A DNA stretch of 42,697 nt from an uncultured Acetatifactor sp. GTDB lineage: Bacteria; Bacillota; Clostridia; Lachnospirales; Lachnospiraceae. The notes under the pieces were generated by a model. The model did not search any database. It was not told the origin of the DNA and was given only the letters and a program-made list of their open reading frames with translations. Location of the stretch: assembly GCA_910586435.1 (NCBI GenBank), contig CAJUGT010000017.1, positions 1 to 42,697 on the forward strand, given 5' to 3'. This document shows positions 33,067-41,751 of this stretch, piece by piece. Both the position numbers and the translations under genes were made by a program. Within the stretch, counting starts at the first letter, position 1; every line of letters begins with the position of its first letter.

Positions 33067-35598
33067 TCACAGATTTGGATTCAGAGGCAAATCCGGGTTT
33101 GGAACGGTTTCCCCTCCATCAACCTTAAATCCTGTCTGGGCGTCATATCTGTCTCCCGTATCAGGGTCCACTCGATAACCCGTCTCGGGATCTATGGGAA
33201 AACTCATTCCTGTGGACGTCATATCCACCGTGGGCGGTTCTGCCTGATCTCCCTCCTGCCCGTCGTCCTCATCTTCCGCAGGACCATACTGATGGGTAAT
33301 ATCTATCTTCAAATTCTCCAGCTCCTCTTTTTCTGCTTCGGAAAGTTCCTCCGTCATAAAGATATTCATATAGGGAAGCACTTCCGTCAGTATGTCCCGC
33401 ACAATACCCTTTGCCAGCTGGGAATTGCTCTGTTTTTCCACATTGGGCCTGTCCACCACCACATATATGGCAATTTGCGGATCGTCCGCCGGCGCATATC
33501 CGAGAAAAGATACTACAAATTCCGTTTCGGACCGTTTATGAGTATTGGGGTCAATGGTTTCCGCCGTCCCTGTCTTTCCTCCTATGGCATAGCCCGCCGG
33601 TCTGGCCGACTGCCCCGTACCTGTTGTAACCACTGCGTTACAGCACTGTCTGATTACGGCTGACGTAGACGCGGATACCGTCTGTTTTAGTAATCTGGGC
33701 TCAATATTTGTCACAGTAGCGCCATTTGCGTTGGTGATTTTGTTCACCATATGGGGCTCATAATAATTTCCGCCGTTAATCAGGGAACAAAACCCTGTAA
33801 TCATTTCTATCATGGTCACATTAAAGTTCTGTCCGAAACTGTTGGTTGCCAGATCCGTCGGTCCCATTTTATCCGCCGAATAGACAAAGCTGGCAGTCCT
33901 TGCCTCTCCCGCCAAATCAATATTGGTTTTTAAACCGAAATTAAATATCTGCTGGAATTTACAGAATGCTTCATTTCCCAAAATCTGAGAAATTTTAATC
34001 ATGGACACATTACAGGATTTTGCCAGAGCCTGTTCCAGGGTCAATATCCCGTCCACTCTGTTGTGACATCCCATTTTATATCCGCCCACTTCCACCAGAC
34101 TATTGCACTCAAAAGTATCACTTGCGGAGATTGCGCCTTCCTCCAGCGCCGCCGCCACCGTAAAAGTCTTGGCGGTGGAGCCCGGTTCATATGTGCCTGT
34201 AATACAGAAGCTTTTCCAGAGATTGTTAAGATTCAGATACAGTGCGTCGCTCTCCATATTTTCCAATACTTCTTCTGTAATATAAGTATCTGTCTTCTTC
34301 AGTTCCTCATACCCGTTGGCATTGGTGACAAGCTCCACCATTCTTGTGCCCAGAAGAGTTTGGGGATTTCTCACATCATTCAGGTCATACCCTGGATACT
34401 CCGCCATGGCAAGTATTTCTCCGGTGTTTACTTCCATAATGATACATGCCACATTTTCCGCCCCGTTTGCCTGGATAAATTCATCCTTATGAGCATCATT
34501 GAACTTCTTGAGGTGTTTCTCCACAATCATCTGAATATTGGCGTCAATGGTGGTGTGGAGATTATATCCGTCTATGGCAGGTTTCAAGGTCCGTTCCAGG
34601 GTCTGGTCGTCGTTCAGATAACCATATTCCCTTCCGTCAATCCCATTGAGGACATCATTATAATATTCCTCCAGCCCATAGCTTCCCTCATTGTCCTTAT
34701 TGGAAAAACCAATCACATCTGAGGCAAGGGAATTATATGGGTAAATCCGTTTGTACTCCTCCTCAAACCAGACCCCCTTTATCTTGCTGTTATTGGCCTG
34801 CTGCGCCTCCTGAAATCCGCTGATTTCCTCAAAAGTCAGCTGTTTCAGCGGTACATAATAGGAGGAAGAGCTGTGTGACGCCACATATTCCCGTATGGCC
34901 GTCATATCCAGATCAAAATGCTCCGAAAGTGCCTGGATGGTAGGTTCAAGATAGACTTTCACTCCTCTCAGTTCCGTTGTCATAACCTTGGCGTCAATGA
35001 CCAGATTATACACTTTTTCACTGGTAGCAAGCCTTGTCCCTTTTGCGTCCACAATATCGCCCCGACGAAAAGGAATGGTGGTGGACTCATATCTTTGCTG
35101 CGATAAAACCTGCTTCTGATAACGAACGCCGTTTTCCCTGGTAATCCACGTAAGCCGCAGGACCAGCCCGCAAAATGAAAAAAGCACCATCACATACAGA
35201 ATTGCCAGCTTCTTTTGCATCTTAATGGAAAATTTATTCTTTTCGTCCTTTTTCCGCAGACTGCCTTTTTTTTCTCTCCCTCTTCTACTGTTGATGGATA
35301 TGATTCTGCTGTTCTCACTTCTCCGGGTGCCGCTTTCCCTGTATCTGTCCGTTTTCCTGCTTTGAACACCGCTTTGATTTCGTCCGGCAGTCCCCTTTTT
35401 AGAGGCGCTGCTGTGATTTTTCCCGTCTGTTTTTCTTCTCACGACACTGTTTTGACTTTGCCCGCCATTTTTCTTCTTATCTTTTTGAGCCTCACGGCTG
35501 CTTCGTCCGATGTCAGCGTTCCTGTTATTCCCCTGACTCCCGTGTCTTCCATTCCCCCCCCCACTGTTCCTGCCATTTCTGTTATTTCTATTTTCCAC
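33067..35598 (-). CDS. ftsI: Class B penicillin-binding protein (FtsI/PBP2B type) with long basic N-terminal tail
   Basis: The 843-residue protein begins with about 125 cytosolic residues that are almost only Asn, Gly, Ser, Arg and Lys, followed by a membrane helix (131-149). The dimerisation domain has FRRGDIVDAKGTRLA and ASDVIGFSNKDNEGSYGLE. The transpeptidase domain has STAK (serine near 474), SCN (near 527) and the standard GGKTGTAE (near 673). A C-terminal acidic tail ends in repeats of the kind DPETGYRVDPDTGDRYD (about 805-825). It starts from a GTG with AGAGG upstream, 9 bp after ftsL, so it is the likely septal transpeptidase partner of FtsW, FtsL and FtsQ. Confidence 0.94.
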   Translation of the reverse strand: MENRNNRNGRNSGGGNGRHGSQGNNRNADIGRSSREAQKDKKKNGGQSQNSVVRRKTDGKNHSSASKKGTAGRNQSGVQSRKTDRYRESGTRRSENSRIISINSRRGREKKGSLRKKDEKNKFSIKMQKKLAILYVMVLFSFCGLVLRLTWITRENGVRYQKQVLSQQRYESTTIPFRRGDIVDAKGTRLATSEKVYNLVIDAKVMTTELRGVKVYLEPTIQALSEHFDLDMTAIREYVASHSSSSYYVPLKQLTFEEISGFQEAQQANNSKIKGVWFEEEYKRIYPYNSLASDVIGFSNKDNEGSYGLEEYYNDVLNGIDGREYGYLNDDQTLERTLKPAIDGYNLHTTIDANIQMIVEKHLKKFNDAHKDEFIQANGAENVACIIMEVNTGEILAMAEYPGYDLNDVRNPQTLLGTRMVELVTNANGYEELKKTDTYITEEVLENMESDALYLNLNNLWKSFCITGTYEPGSTAKTFTVAAALEEGAISASDTFECNSLVEVGGYKMGCHNRVDGILTLEQALAKSCNVSMIKISQILGNEAFCKFQQIFNFGLKTNIDLAGEARTASFVYSADKMGPTDLATNSFGQNFNVTMIEMITGFCSLINGGNYYEPHMVNKITNANGATVTNIEPRLLKQTVSASTSAVIRQCCNAVVTTGTGQSARPAGYAIGGKTGTAETIDPNTHKRSETEFVVSFLGYAPADDPQIAIYVVVDRPNVEKQSNSQLAKGIVRDILTEVLPYMNIFMTEELSEAEKEELENLKIDITHQYGPAEDEDDGQEGDQAEPPTVDMTSTGMSFPIDPETGYRVDPDTGDRYDAQTGFKVDGGETVPNPDLPLNPNL

Positions 35599-35607
35599 AC
35601 CGCACCT

Positions 35608-36117
35608 CTACCGTTTATTCCCTGTTACCTGCCGCATATAGTCATAACCTTTATTTTCATAAGTTATGACCTGCCCTTCCTGCGCGTATACCATTCCCAG
35701 TTCCCCCATAGCGATACGTTTGATTTCTTCCAAATCTATACTATTCACAATGCGATTGTACTCCTCGTCGTTGGCCAGTCTCATCCGGTTCCATTCGCTT
35801 TCCTTGGCCGCAACAACCTTGGTCAGGGAAGTCAGCTCCGACTGTGTCTGAATGTAATTTACAAGAATAAAAGCAGAAACACAAAGGGCTGCCGTCAGAA
35901 AGAGCACATACCCGGGATTCATGTGATGGGCCTTTTCACGGTTCTTTTTCACCTCCGGATGAGGCTTTTTCATGGGCCTTTCTTCCGGTCGTCTTACGGG
36001 TTCCGCCTTTCGCACTACATTCCCATATACATATTCTTCTTTTCTCTCATTGTCCCTTCTGTTTTTATCATATGAAGTCTGTCCACGACGCCTGACACTT
36101 CTGTTGTCTCGACTCAT
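35608..36117 (-). CDS. ftsL: FtsL-type cell division protein
   Basis: The 169-residue bitopic protein has a basic cytosolic part of about 68 residues (many Arg, Lys, Pro) and one membrane helix (GYVLFLTAALCVSAFILVNYI, about 69-89). A short extracytoplasmic coiled coil follows (SELTSLTKVVAAKESEWNRM), with DLEEIKRIAMGELGMVYAQEGQVI at the end, typical of FtsL/DivIC proteins. Position between rsmH and the class B PBP is the canonical ftsL place. The basic tail is longer than in Bacillus FtsL and has the same flavour as that of the next gene. AGGTG precedes the ATG. Confidence 0.9.
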   Translation of the reverse strand: MSRDNRSVRRRGQTSYDKNRRDNERKEEYVYGNVVRKAEPVRRPEERPMKKPHPEVKKNREKAHHMNPGYVLFLTAALCVSAFILVNYIQTQSELTSLTKVVAAKESEWNRMRLANDEEYNRIVNSIDLEEIKRIAMGELGMVYAQEGQVITYENKGYDYMRQVTGNKR

Positions 36118-36170
36118 ATTGTCACCTGCCTTCTATACTTCTACATAACATCAGTTTCCTTTGGGACTCC

Positions 36171-37106
36171 TCATGCCTGAAAGACCCTGAGCTTTGCGCT
36201 CTTTGAACGACTGTTTTCCGCCGTCTCTTCTTCCGTCGGAACAATTGGCTTCCTGTTTACCACCGTCCCCCTGGATATTTTCCCACACACACATATGGGG
36301 AATTCCGGCGGGCAGGTACACGGCGCCTCATTTGCGCGAAATGCCGTCTTGACAATGCGATCTTCCAGTGAATGAAATGTTATCACACAAATCCTTCCTC
36401 CCGGATGCAGCATACCTATCATGTCATCCAGAGAATTCCGCAGCACATCCAGTTCTCCGTTGCATTCTATACGAATTGCCTGAAAAGTCTGCTTGGATGG
36501 ATGCCCGTTCCTGCGCATTTTTGCCGGAATCGCCGCCTTAATCACATCATTCAGCTCATAGGTAGTCTCAATGGGCTTCTCCGCCCTTGTTCTGACAATG
36601 TGCTTCGCAATGTTTTTCGCAAACCGTTCCTCCCCGTAATCCCTGATGATACGGTACAATTCTTCCTCCGGATAATGATTTACTATCTCTCTGGCTGTCA
36701 AAGTCCGCCTGCGATCCATACGCATATCCAGAGGCGCGTCAAAACGATAGGAAAATCCTCTCTCCTGTGTATCAAGCTGGTAGGAAGATACTCCCAGATC
36801 CAGCAGAATACCATCCACACCTTCAACGCCTTCCTGTGAAAGTACTGTCTTCATATTGCGGTAATTCTCCCTGATTAATGTGACCTTGCCGCCAAAAGGC
36901 GCAAGTCTGGCCCCCGCTGCGCAGATGGCGTCTTCGTCCTGGTCTATTCCATAGAAATGTCCGACATTGGAGAGCCTTTTACAAATCTCATATCCATGCC
37001 CCCCGCCTCCCAGCGTTCCGTCCACATAAATTCCGTCCGGCTTTACCCGAAGCTGTTCTATGGTTTCCGCAAGAAGTACGGAATAATGCCCAAATTCCAT
37101 CCCCAT
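36171..37106 (-). CDS. rsmH: 16S rRNA (cytosine-1402-N4)-methyltransferase RsmH
   Basis: RsmH (MraW) methylates C1402 of 16S rRNA near the P site using SAM. The 311-residue product has HYSVLLAETIEQL, the SAM-binding loop DGTLGGGGHGYEI, GIDQDEDAI, LLDLGVSSYQLD, FSYRFDAPLDMRMD and VITFHSLEDRIVK, all family signatures. A cysteine-rich insert (CTCPPEFPICVCGK, about 270-283) is common in Firmicutes members. GGAAAGG precedes the start, 75 bp after mraZ. Confidence 0.97.
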   Translation of the reverse strand: MGMEFGHYSVLLAETIEQLRVKPDGIYVDGTLGGGGHGYEICKRLSNVGHFYGIDQDEDAICAAGARLAPFGGKVTLIRENYRNMKTVLSQEGVEGVDGILLDLGVSSYQLDTQERGFSYRFDAPLDMRMDRRRTLTAREIVNHYPEEELYRIIRDYGEERFAKNIAKHIVRTRAEKPIETTYELNDVIKAAIPAKMRRNGHPSKQTFQAIRIECNGELDVLRNSLDDMIGMLHPGGRICVITFHSLEDRIVKTAFRANEAPCTCPPEFPICVCGKISRGTVVNRKPIVPTEEETAENSRSKSAKLRVFQA

Positions 37107-37181
37107 GGTTTCCTTTCCCGCAAATGAATCAATTTGTATTCCGTTGCCTGGCCAAACTGTGGCCAGCTCGGATGCCGCTCG

Positions 37182-37613
37182 TTATATGGTCAGCCCCAGG
37201 TTCACCATACTTTGTGAAATCTTACCAATATCTACCTGACTATTGTTCTCATTCCACTTCTCAAGGCTCCAAATCTCGATACGTCCTCCTGTGCCGGCCA
37301 GGACCACATCCTTCTCCAATCCGGCAAATTCTCTTAAGTCCTGAGGCATAAGAATTCGGCCCTGCTTGTCCACGGTTACATATTGCGCACCCGACAGAAA
37401 ATACCTTGCAAACTGCCTTGCCTCTTCATTTATCAATGGTAATGATGCCAGTTTTGCCTCAAAGGCTTTCCAATCCTCATCGGCATACACAAATAAGCAG
37501 CCGTCCATCCCTTTTGATACCACAAATTCGTCTCCCAGAATTTCACGGTACTTTGAAGGAATACTCAACCTGCCTTTGGGGTCAATTGTATGATTGTATC
37601 TGCCCATGAACAT
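37182..37613 (-). CDS. mraZ: Transcriptional regulator MraZ
   Basis: MraZ is an AbrB-like DNA-binding protein that controls the dcw operon it heads. The product begins MFMGRYNHTIDPKGRLSIP, the canonical start, and has two SpoVT/AbrB-type repeats: DPKGRLSIPSKYREIL (about 11-26) and VDKQGRILMPQDLREFAGL (about 84-102). I choose the ATG at 37613; an in-frame start at 37628 adds five residues. The ribosome binding site is weak (GGTGG). AAGTGGG boxes upstream (37694-37749) are possible binding sites for the protein itself. Confidence 0.95.
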   Translation of the reverse strand: MFMGRYNHTIDPKGRLSIPSKYREILGDEFVVSKGMDGCLFVYADEDWKAFEAKLASLPLINEEARQFARYFLSGAQYVTVDKQGRILMPQDLREFAGLEKDVVLAGTGGRIEIWSLEKWNENNSQVDIGKISQSMVNLGLTI

Positions 37614-37693
37614 TGCAATCACCACCATTCAAAATGGGTCTGCCACATAATGACGCATCAGGCTCCGTTTTAACTCATCTTCACAAGATTTTG

Positions 37694-37749
37694 CCCACTT
37701 TGGGTTTTCATCCCACTTTATGGTATCTGATGCCATATTTATCCCACTT
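37694..37749 (-). promoter_or_regulatory. Three AAGTGGG boxes upstream of mraZ (putative MraZ operator)
   Basis: The minus strand has direct repeats AAGTGGG at 37743-37749, 37712-37718 and 37694-37700, 31 and 18 bp apart. MraZ is known to bind repeated (AAA)GTGG/TGGG-type boxes in front of its own operon. The spacing here is not the usual compact 10 bp, so the match is suggestive. An AT-rich candidate promoter (TTGCAA, 17 bp, TAAACT at 37758-37786) lies just upstream. Confidence 0.55.
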
Positions 37750-37814
37750 CTTAATAAAGTTTAATATATCTTTGGGGATTTTGCAAGAAAAAGTTTCACC
37801 TCCTCATATACAAA

Positions 37815-37847
37815 TCAGGCCCCTGCGAAAGTCCGCAAAGGGCCTGA
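37815..37847 (-). terminator. Possible terminator hairpin between lgt and mraZ
   Basis: TCAGGCCC (37815-37822) pairs with GGGCCTGA (37840-37847), and inside TGCG pairs with CGCA. On the minus strand it is followed by TTTGTATAT, a weak T run. The 11-mer GTCCGCAAAGG in this hairpin occurs again at about 37875-37885. Confidence 0.5.
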
Positions 37848-37907
37848 AATACACAATCTCACTATAAAAACAATGTCCGCAAAGGTTCCACAGCGACCAA
37901 AAATTTT

Positions 37908-37995
37908 TTCCACCTGTGCGGTTGCAATCCAATGACCTGCCTGCCATTTATGGCAATGCAGACGGGACGTTGGATTGGCAACCGCACAGGTGGAA
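37908..37995. repeat. 88-bp near-perfect inverted repeat directly after lgt
   Basis: TTCCACCTGTGCGGTTGC plus AATCCAA (37908-37932) is the inverse of TTGGATTGGCAACCGCACAGGTGGAA (37970-37995, shown here as one 26-base arm split by a single extra G). A nested hairpin, TGCCAT/ATGGCA, lies in the loop. It starts two bases after the lgt stop. A run of A then T follows on both sides, so it may be the lgt-ychF terminator, a REP-like element or a MITE remnant. Confidence 0.85.
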
Positions 37996-37996
37996 T

Positions 37997-38860
37997 TTAT
38001 CTGCCCTGAACTCCCCTCTGTTTCAGACGCACCCATATATCTATTCCCAGGGCAAAGAAAACCATCAGCAATGCCAGCACCTGGGACACCGGAATCGTCG
38101 TACCGGGCAGAAAGAGCGTATCCGTCCTTATGCCCTCAATAATAAAGCGTCCCAGGCCATAGCCCCCCAGATAAAGCAGACAGAGTTCTCCGTCGAATTT
38201 CTTATGTTTTCTGAACAGAAGCAATGCCGCCATCACAAGCAAATTCCATACACTCTCATACAAAAAGGTGGGGTGTACATTGATGTAATTCGCCCCCGCC
38301 GGGATATGCGCAGCGATATTCTCTGATATATCCCTGGCCCGAACCGCTTCCACAGGCAGCTGCATTGATAAGAGTCCGTTATAATACTCTCCAAAGACTT
38401 CCCTGTTTGTGAAATTTCCCCAGCGTCCAATGGCCTGGCCGAGAATCAATCCCGGCATGGCGGTATCTCCCATAAGAAAAGGGTTTAGCTTTTTTATTCG
38501 GCAATAGACAAACAGTGTGATAAACGCCGCTATCACACCCCCATATATGGCCAGCCCTCCATTCCGCAGCTGAAAGATACTTAACAGATTGTCTTTATAG
38601 AATTCCCAGGAAAAGATAACATAATATATCCTGGCTCCCACCACGGAAAACAAGACAGCGTAAATGGCAAAATCCCAATACACATCCGGATTCTGCCCTG
38701 TCACCCTGGCCATATGTGCCGCCATAAGAATGCCGGCAAGTACGCCCAGCCCGATAAGCAAACCGTACAAAGCAATCTCAAATCCAAACACACTGAAGGA
38801 CTTGGGTACGTCTTTCAGATAGATTCCCAGATTGGGAAACGCAATATCACCAATATTCAT
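37997..38860 (-). CDS. lgt: Prolipoprotein diacylglyceryl transferase Lgt
   Basis: Lgt moves diacylglycerol from phosphatidylglycerol to the lipobox cysteine of prelipoproteins. The 287-residue membrane protein has about seven helices and the family motifs GARIYYVIF, RNGGLAIYGGVIAAF (the catalytic H/N-G-G-L-x-I-Y-G stretch, here with N in place of the common H), AIGRWGNFTNREVFG and HPTFLYESVWNLL. It starts 14 bp after ychF on the same strand, so the two are probably co-transcribed. A large hairpin abuts its stop. Confidence 0.96.
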   Translation of the reverse strand: MNIGDIAFPNLGIYLKDVPKSFSVFGFEIALYGLLIGLGVLAGILMAAHMARVTGQNPDVYWDFAIYAVLFSVVGARIYYVIFSWEFYKDNLLSIFQLRNGGLAIYGGVIAAFITLFVYCRIKKLNPFLMGDTAMPGLILGQAIGRWGNFTNREVFGEYYNGLLSMQLPVEAVRARDISENIAAHIPAGANYINVHPTFLYESVWNLLVMAALLLFRKHKKFDGELCLLYLGGYGLGRFIIEGIRTDTLFLPGTTIPVSQVLALLMVFFALGIDIWVRLKQRGVQGR

Positions 38861-38874
38861 ACCAATACCCCTGC

Positions 38875-39972
38875 CTATACATTAAACCGGAACAAAATCA
38901 CATCCCCGTCCCTGACCACATAGTCCTTCCCTTCAATGCCCACCAGCCCTTTTTCACGGGCTGCGGCAAGAGAACCCTGTTCCAGCAGATCTTTATAGTT
39001 CACCACTTCCGCTTTAATAAATCCTCTCTCAAAGTCGGAATGTATCTTGCCGGCAGCCTGCGGCGCTTTTGTTCCTATTTTGATAGTCCACGCCCTGGTT
39101 TCATCCTCTCCTGCCGTCAGAAAACTCATCAGTCCCAGGATATGATAACTGGCTTTGACCAGTTTCTCCAGCCCCGACTCCGAAAGCCCCATGTCTTCCA
39201 GAAACATGGCCTTCTCATCTTCTTCCAGTTCTGAAATCTCCTGTTCTATTTGAGCACAGATTACAAATACCTCACTGTTCTCTGCCTTTGCCAATTCCCT
39301 GACTTTCTCAACCTCAGCATTGGAAGCGCCGTCCCCCGCCAGATCCTCCTCAGCCACATTTGCCGCGTAAATCACCGGCTTGTATGTGAGAAGATTGCAG
39401 TCCCGCAGCAATGTCTGCTCATCCTCATCCTGGGCTTCCATTGACTTTGCCGGCCTGCCACTCTCCAAATGTTCTTTCAGACGTTCCAAAAGGGCCAGTT
39501 CCTTCGCGCAGGACTTGTCCATTCTGGCTGCTTTGCTTACCTTGGCCAGCCTTCTTTCCAGCACTTCCAAATCGGCAAAAATCAATTCCAGCTGAATGGT
39601 CTCTATGTCCCGAAGAGGGTCCACATTGCCGTCCACATGGACTACGTTGGAATCCTCAAAGCATCTGACCACATGCACAATGGCATCCACTTCCCTGATG
39701 TGGCCTAAGAACTGGTTGCCGAGTCCCTCCCCCTTGGAAGCTCCCTTTACAAGCCCCGCAATGTCAACGAATTCTATTATGGCCGGAGTCACTTTTCTGG
39801 ATTGGTACATATCCCCCAGAAGTTTCAGACGCTCATCCGGCACTGCCACAACTCCCACATTGGGGTCAATGGTGCAGAATGGATAATTTGCCGACTCTGC
39901 GCCGGCCTTTGTCAAAGAATTAAACAATGTGCTTTTCCCCACATTGGGGAGACCTACGATTCCCAGTTTCAT
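38875..39972 (-). CDS. ychF: OBG-family GTPase/ATPase YchF
   Basis: YchF is a universally conserved, ribosome-associated P-loop NTPase that prefers ATP and affects stress responses. The 365-residue product has G1 GLPNVGKSTLFNSLT (6-20), the switch stretch ESANYPFCTIDPN, G3 DIAGLVKGASKGEGLGNQFL, the N-x-A-E variant of G4 (YAANVAEED) and a C-terminal TGS domain (RAWTIKIGTKAPQAAGKIHSDFERGFIKAEV). AAGGAGG precedes the start. It leads the ychF-lgt unit. Confidence 0.97.
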   Translation of the reverse strand: MKLGIVGLPNVGKSTLFNSLTKAGAESANYPFCTIDPNVGVVAVPDERLKLLGDMYQSRKVTPAIIEFVDIAGLVKGASKGEGLGNQFLGHIREVDAIVHVVRCFEDSNVVHVDGNVDPLRDIETIQLELIFADLEVLERRLAKVSKAARMDKSCAKELALLERLKEHLESGRPAKSMEAQDEDEQTLLRDCNLLTYKPVIYAANVAEEDLAGDGASNAEVEKVRELAKAENSEVFVICAQIEQEISELEEDEKAMFLEDMGLSESGLEKLVKASYHILGLMSFLTAGEDETRAWTIKIGTKAPQAAGKIHSDFERGFIKAEVVNYKDLLEQGSLAAAREKGLVGIEGKDYVVRDGDVILFRFNV

Positions 39973-40072
39973 TTCTATCTATATCCTCCTTAAAAAGCTT
40001 GATTTTATGCGCTTCCTGATAAGTTCCTTTTTCTTTCCGGCCGATGGCCCGCATATTCCGGAAAACTAGTTT

Positions 40073-41668
40073 TCAAATCCTCTCAATCACACAGCTGTGC
40101 TCTTTTTTCTTCGCATCATAACTGATTCCAACTATCACAGTCTCACCACCATAATCCTTCAATACCGCAGGATAATTTCTTTCCTTAATCTGCCTGATTG
40201 CGGAGCAGTTATTCGCCCCCTCAGATGACTTATTCCATTTCAGTTCAATAACCAACGCTGGAAGCAATGATTTTGGTTTCGGCAGATACACCACATCCGC
40301 AATCCCCTTACCTGACGGAAGTTCTTCAACCTTTAAGTACTGATCTATTGCGGCAATATACGCAAACTTGATCACATATCTCAGCGCCTGTTCATCATTG
40401 TAGAAAGTCGGCGCATACTGCGTGTCGCGTATTTCCTCTATCGCTTTGGCCACAGCAGACCCATTGCCTGCAACCGTATCCTCCAGAAGCTTCCGGGAAC
40501 GGCCAATCAGTTCAATCCACTTCCGGCTTGCTCCTGTCCCCTCAAGGATCTCCTCAAACTCCATCCGCACCTCTTCATTTGGGATATACGCCGTTCCATC
40601 TTCCCTGTGCCAGGTAAGGTAGCCCAGATGGATCAGCAGTGTCAGCACATCATCCTTACTCCTGAATGTCTCAAAATCATTCGCAAACCTGCTGGTTCTG
40701 ACCTCAATTTCTTCACCGGCTATCAGCCGCGCAATAGTTTCCTGCAGTCCGTCGAAATCCATGTTAATATACGTCATCAGCGATTCCGCCGCTGAAGTCT
40801 TCTGCCAGTAAGAATCAAACCGTTTCTTCCTCATCGCCAGCATAACTGAATAAGGATTATAAATTGCCCCAACATCTGGGAAATCATACCCGTCATACCA
40901 TTTTCTGGCATCCTCAAAGTCCATCCCGTACCCTTCACACAGCAGTCTTACTTCGCCTTCCGTAAAACCGGTAAACTCAGCAAACCCGTCCGGGTCAAGG
41001 ATCGGATATTCTATAAAATCCGAGATCGCCGACTGCGAGCCGTCCTTTTTGATCGGCAGGATCCCCGTCATATAAGCCGCTGCCACCACCTTCGGCGTGA
41101 AGCTGCTGTTTTTAAACCACCCCCTGAGGAAATTCAGGTACTTTTTCTGTACTGCGGCATCACTCTTCGCCTCACGAATCATCGCATCCCACTCATCAAT
41201 AATAAATACAAACTCTCTTCCTGTTTTTTCCACACAGCCGATCATGGCATCCTTAAGGCTTTTCCCAGCCAGTTCAGGCCAGCTTTCTGTCAATTCCCTG
41301 TAGACTGCGTCGGCGATCATATTAGGCACACTCGAAAGCGGCGTGCCTGTTTCTGCCGCTTCGGAAATAAAACCAGTAATATCAAGATTAACCACATGAT
41401 ACTGATTCAGATGCGTCAAATACCCTTCTATCTTGGCAATCTCCTTATCATCAAAAAGCGCATGCGAATCACAGGAGCAGTCATAGTACGCGCATAGCAT
41501 CTTTGCTGCGTAAGACTTGCCAAAACGCCTTGGCCTGCTGACGCAGGTCAGCTTCTCCATTGTTCCCACAGTTTTATTTATCAACGCAATCAATCCAGTT
41601 TTATCCACATATTCCGACCGCAAAATTTCCTGGAACCCTTTATTTCCGGGATTCAAATATGTTCCCAT
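40073..41668 (-). CDS. AAA-ATPase-like / PD-(D/E)XK nuclease-like protein
   Basis: This 531-residue protein belongs to the large family that joins an AAA-ATPase-like domain (PF09820 type) with a C-terminal PD-(D/E)XK-like domain (PF08011 type). It is often present in many copies in Lachnospiraceae and Bacteroidetes. The P-loop is RPRRFGKSYAAKML (about 45-58), Walker B FVFIIDEWDAMI (about 153-164), and the nuclease-like core is ALVIELKWNKSSEGA (about 475-489) followed by QIKERNYP. The start has GAAGGGGG upstream. Function is unknown; mobile or host-interaction roles have been suggested for the family. It interrupts an otherwise housekeeping stretch between rsgA and ychF, which suggests insertion. 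Confidence 0.88.
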   Translation of the reverse strand: MGTYLNPGNKGFQEILRSEYVDKTGLIALINKTVGTMEKLTCVSRPRRFGKSYAAKMLCAYYDCSCDSHALFDDKEIAKIEGYLTHLNQYHVVNLDITGFISEAAETGTPLSSVPNMIADAVYRELTESWPELAGKSLKDAMIGCVEKTGREFVFIIDEWDAMIREAKSDAAVQKKYLNFLRGWFKNSSFTPKVVAAAYMTGILPIKKDGSQSAISDFIEYPILDPDGFAEFTGFTEGEVRLLCEGYGMDFEDARKWYDGYDFPDVGAIYNPYSVMLAMRKKRFDSYWQKTSAAESLMTYINMDFDGLQETIARLIAGEEIEVRTSRFANDFETFRSKDDVLTLLIHLGYLTWHREDGTAYIPNEEVRMEFEEILEGTGASRKWIELIGRSRKLLEDTVAGNGSAVAKAIEEIRDTQYAPTFYNDEQALRYVIKFAYIAAIDQYLKVEELPSGKGIADVVYLPKPKSLLPALVIELKWNKSSEGANNCSAIRQIKERNYPAVLKDYGGETVIVGISYDAKKKEHSCVIERI

Positions 41669-41751
41669 TAAAAACCCCCTTCACTCCAACGCCCGCCGCT
41701 TATGACGGGTGTGTTGACAAGAAGTTTGAATATATCACCAGAACTGCTTGC

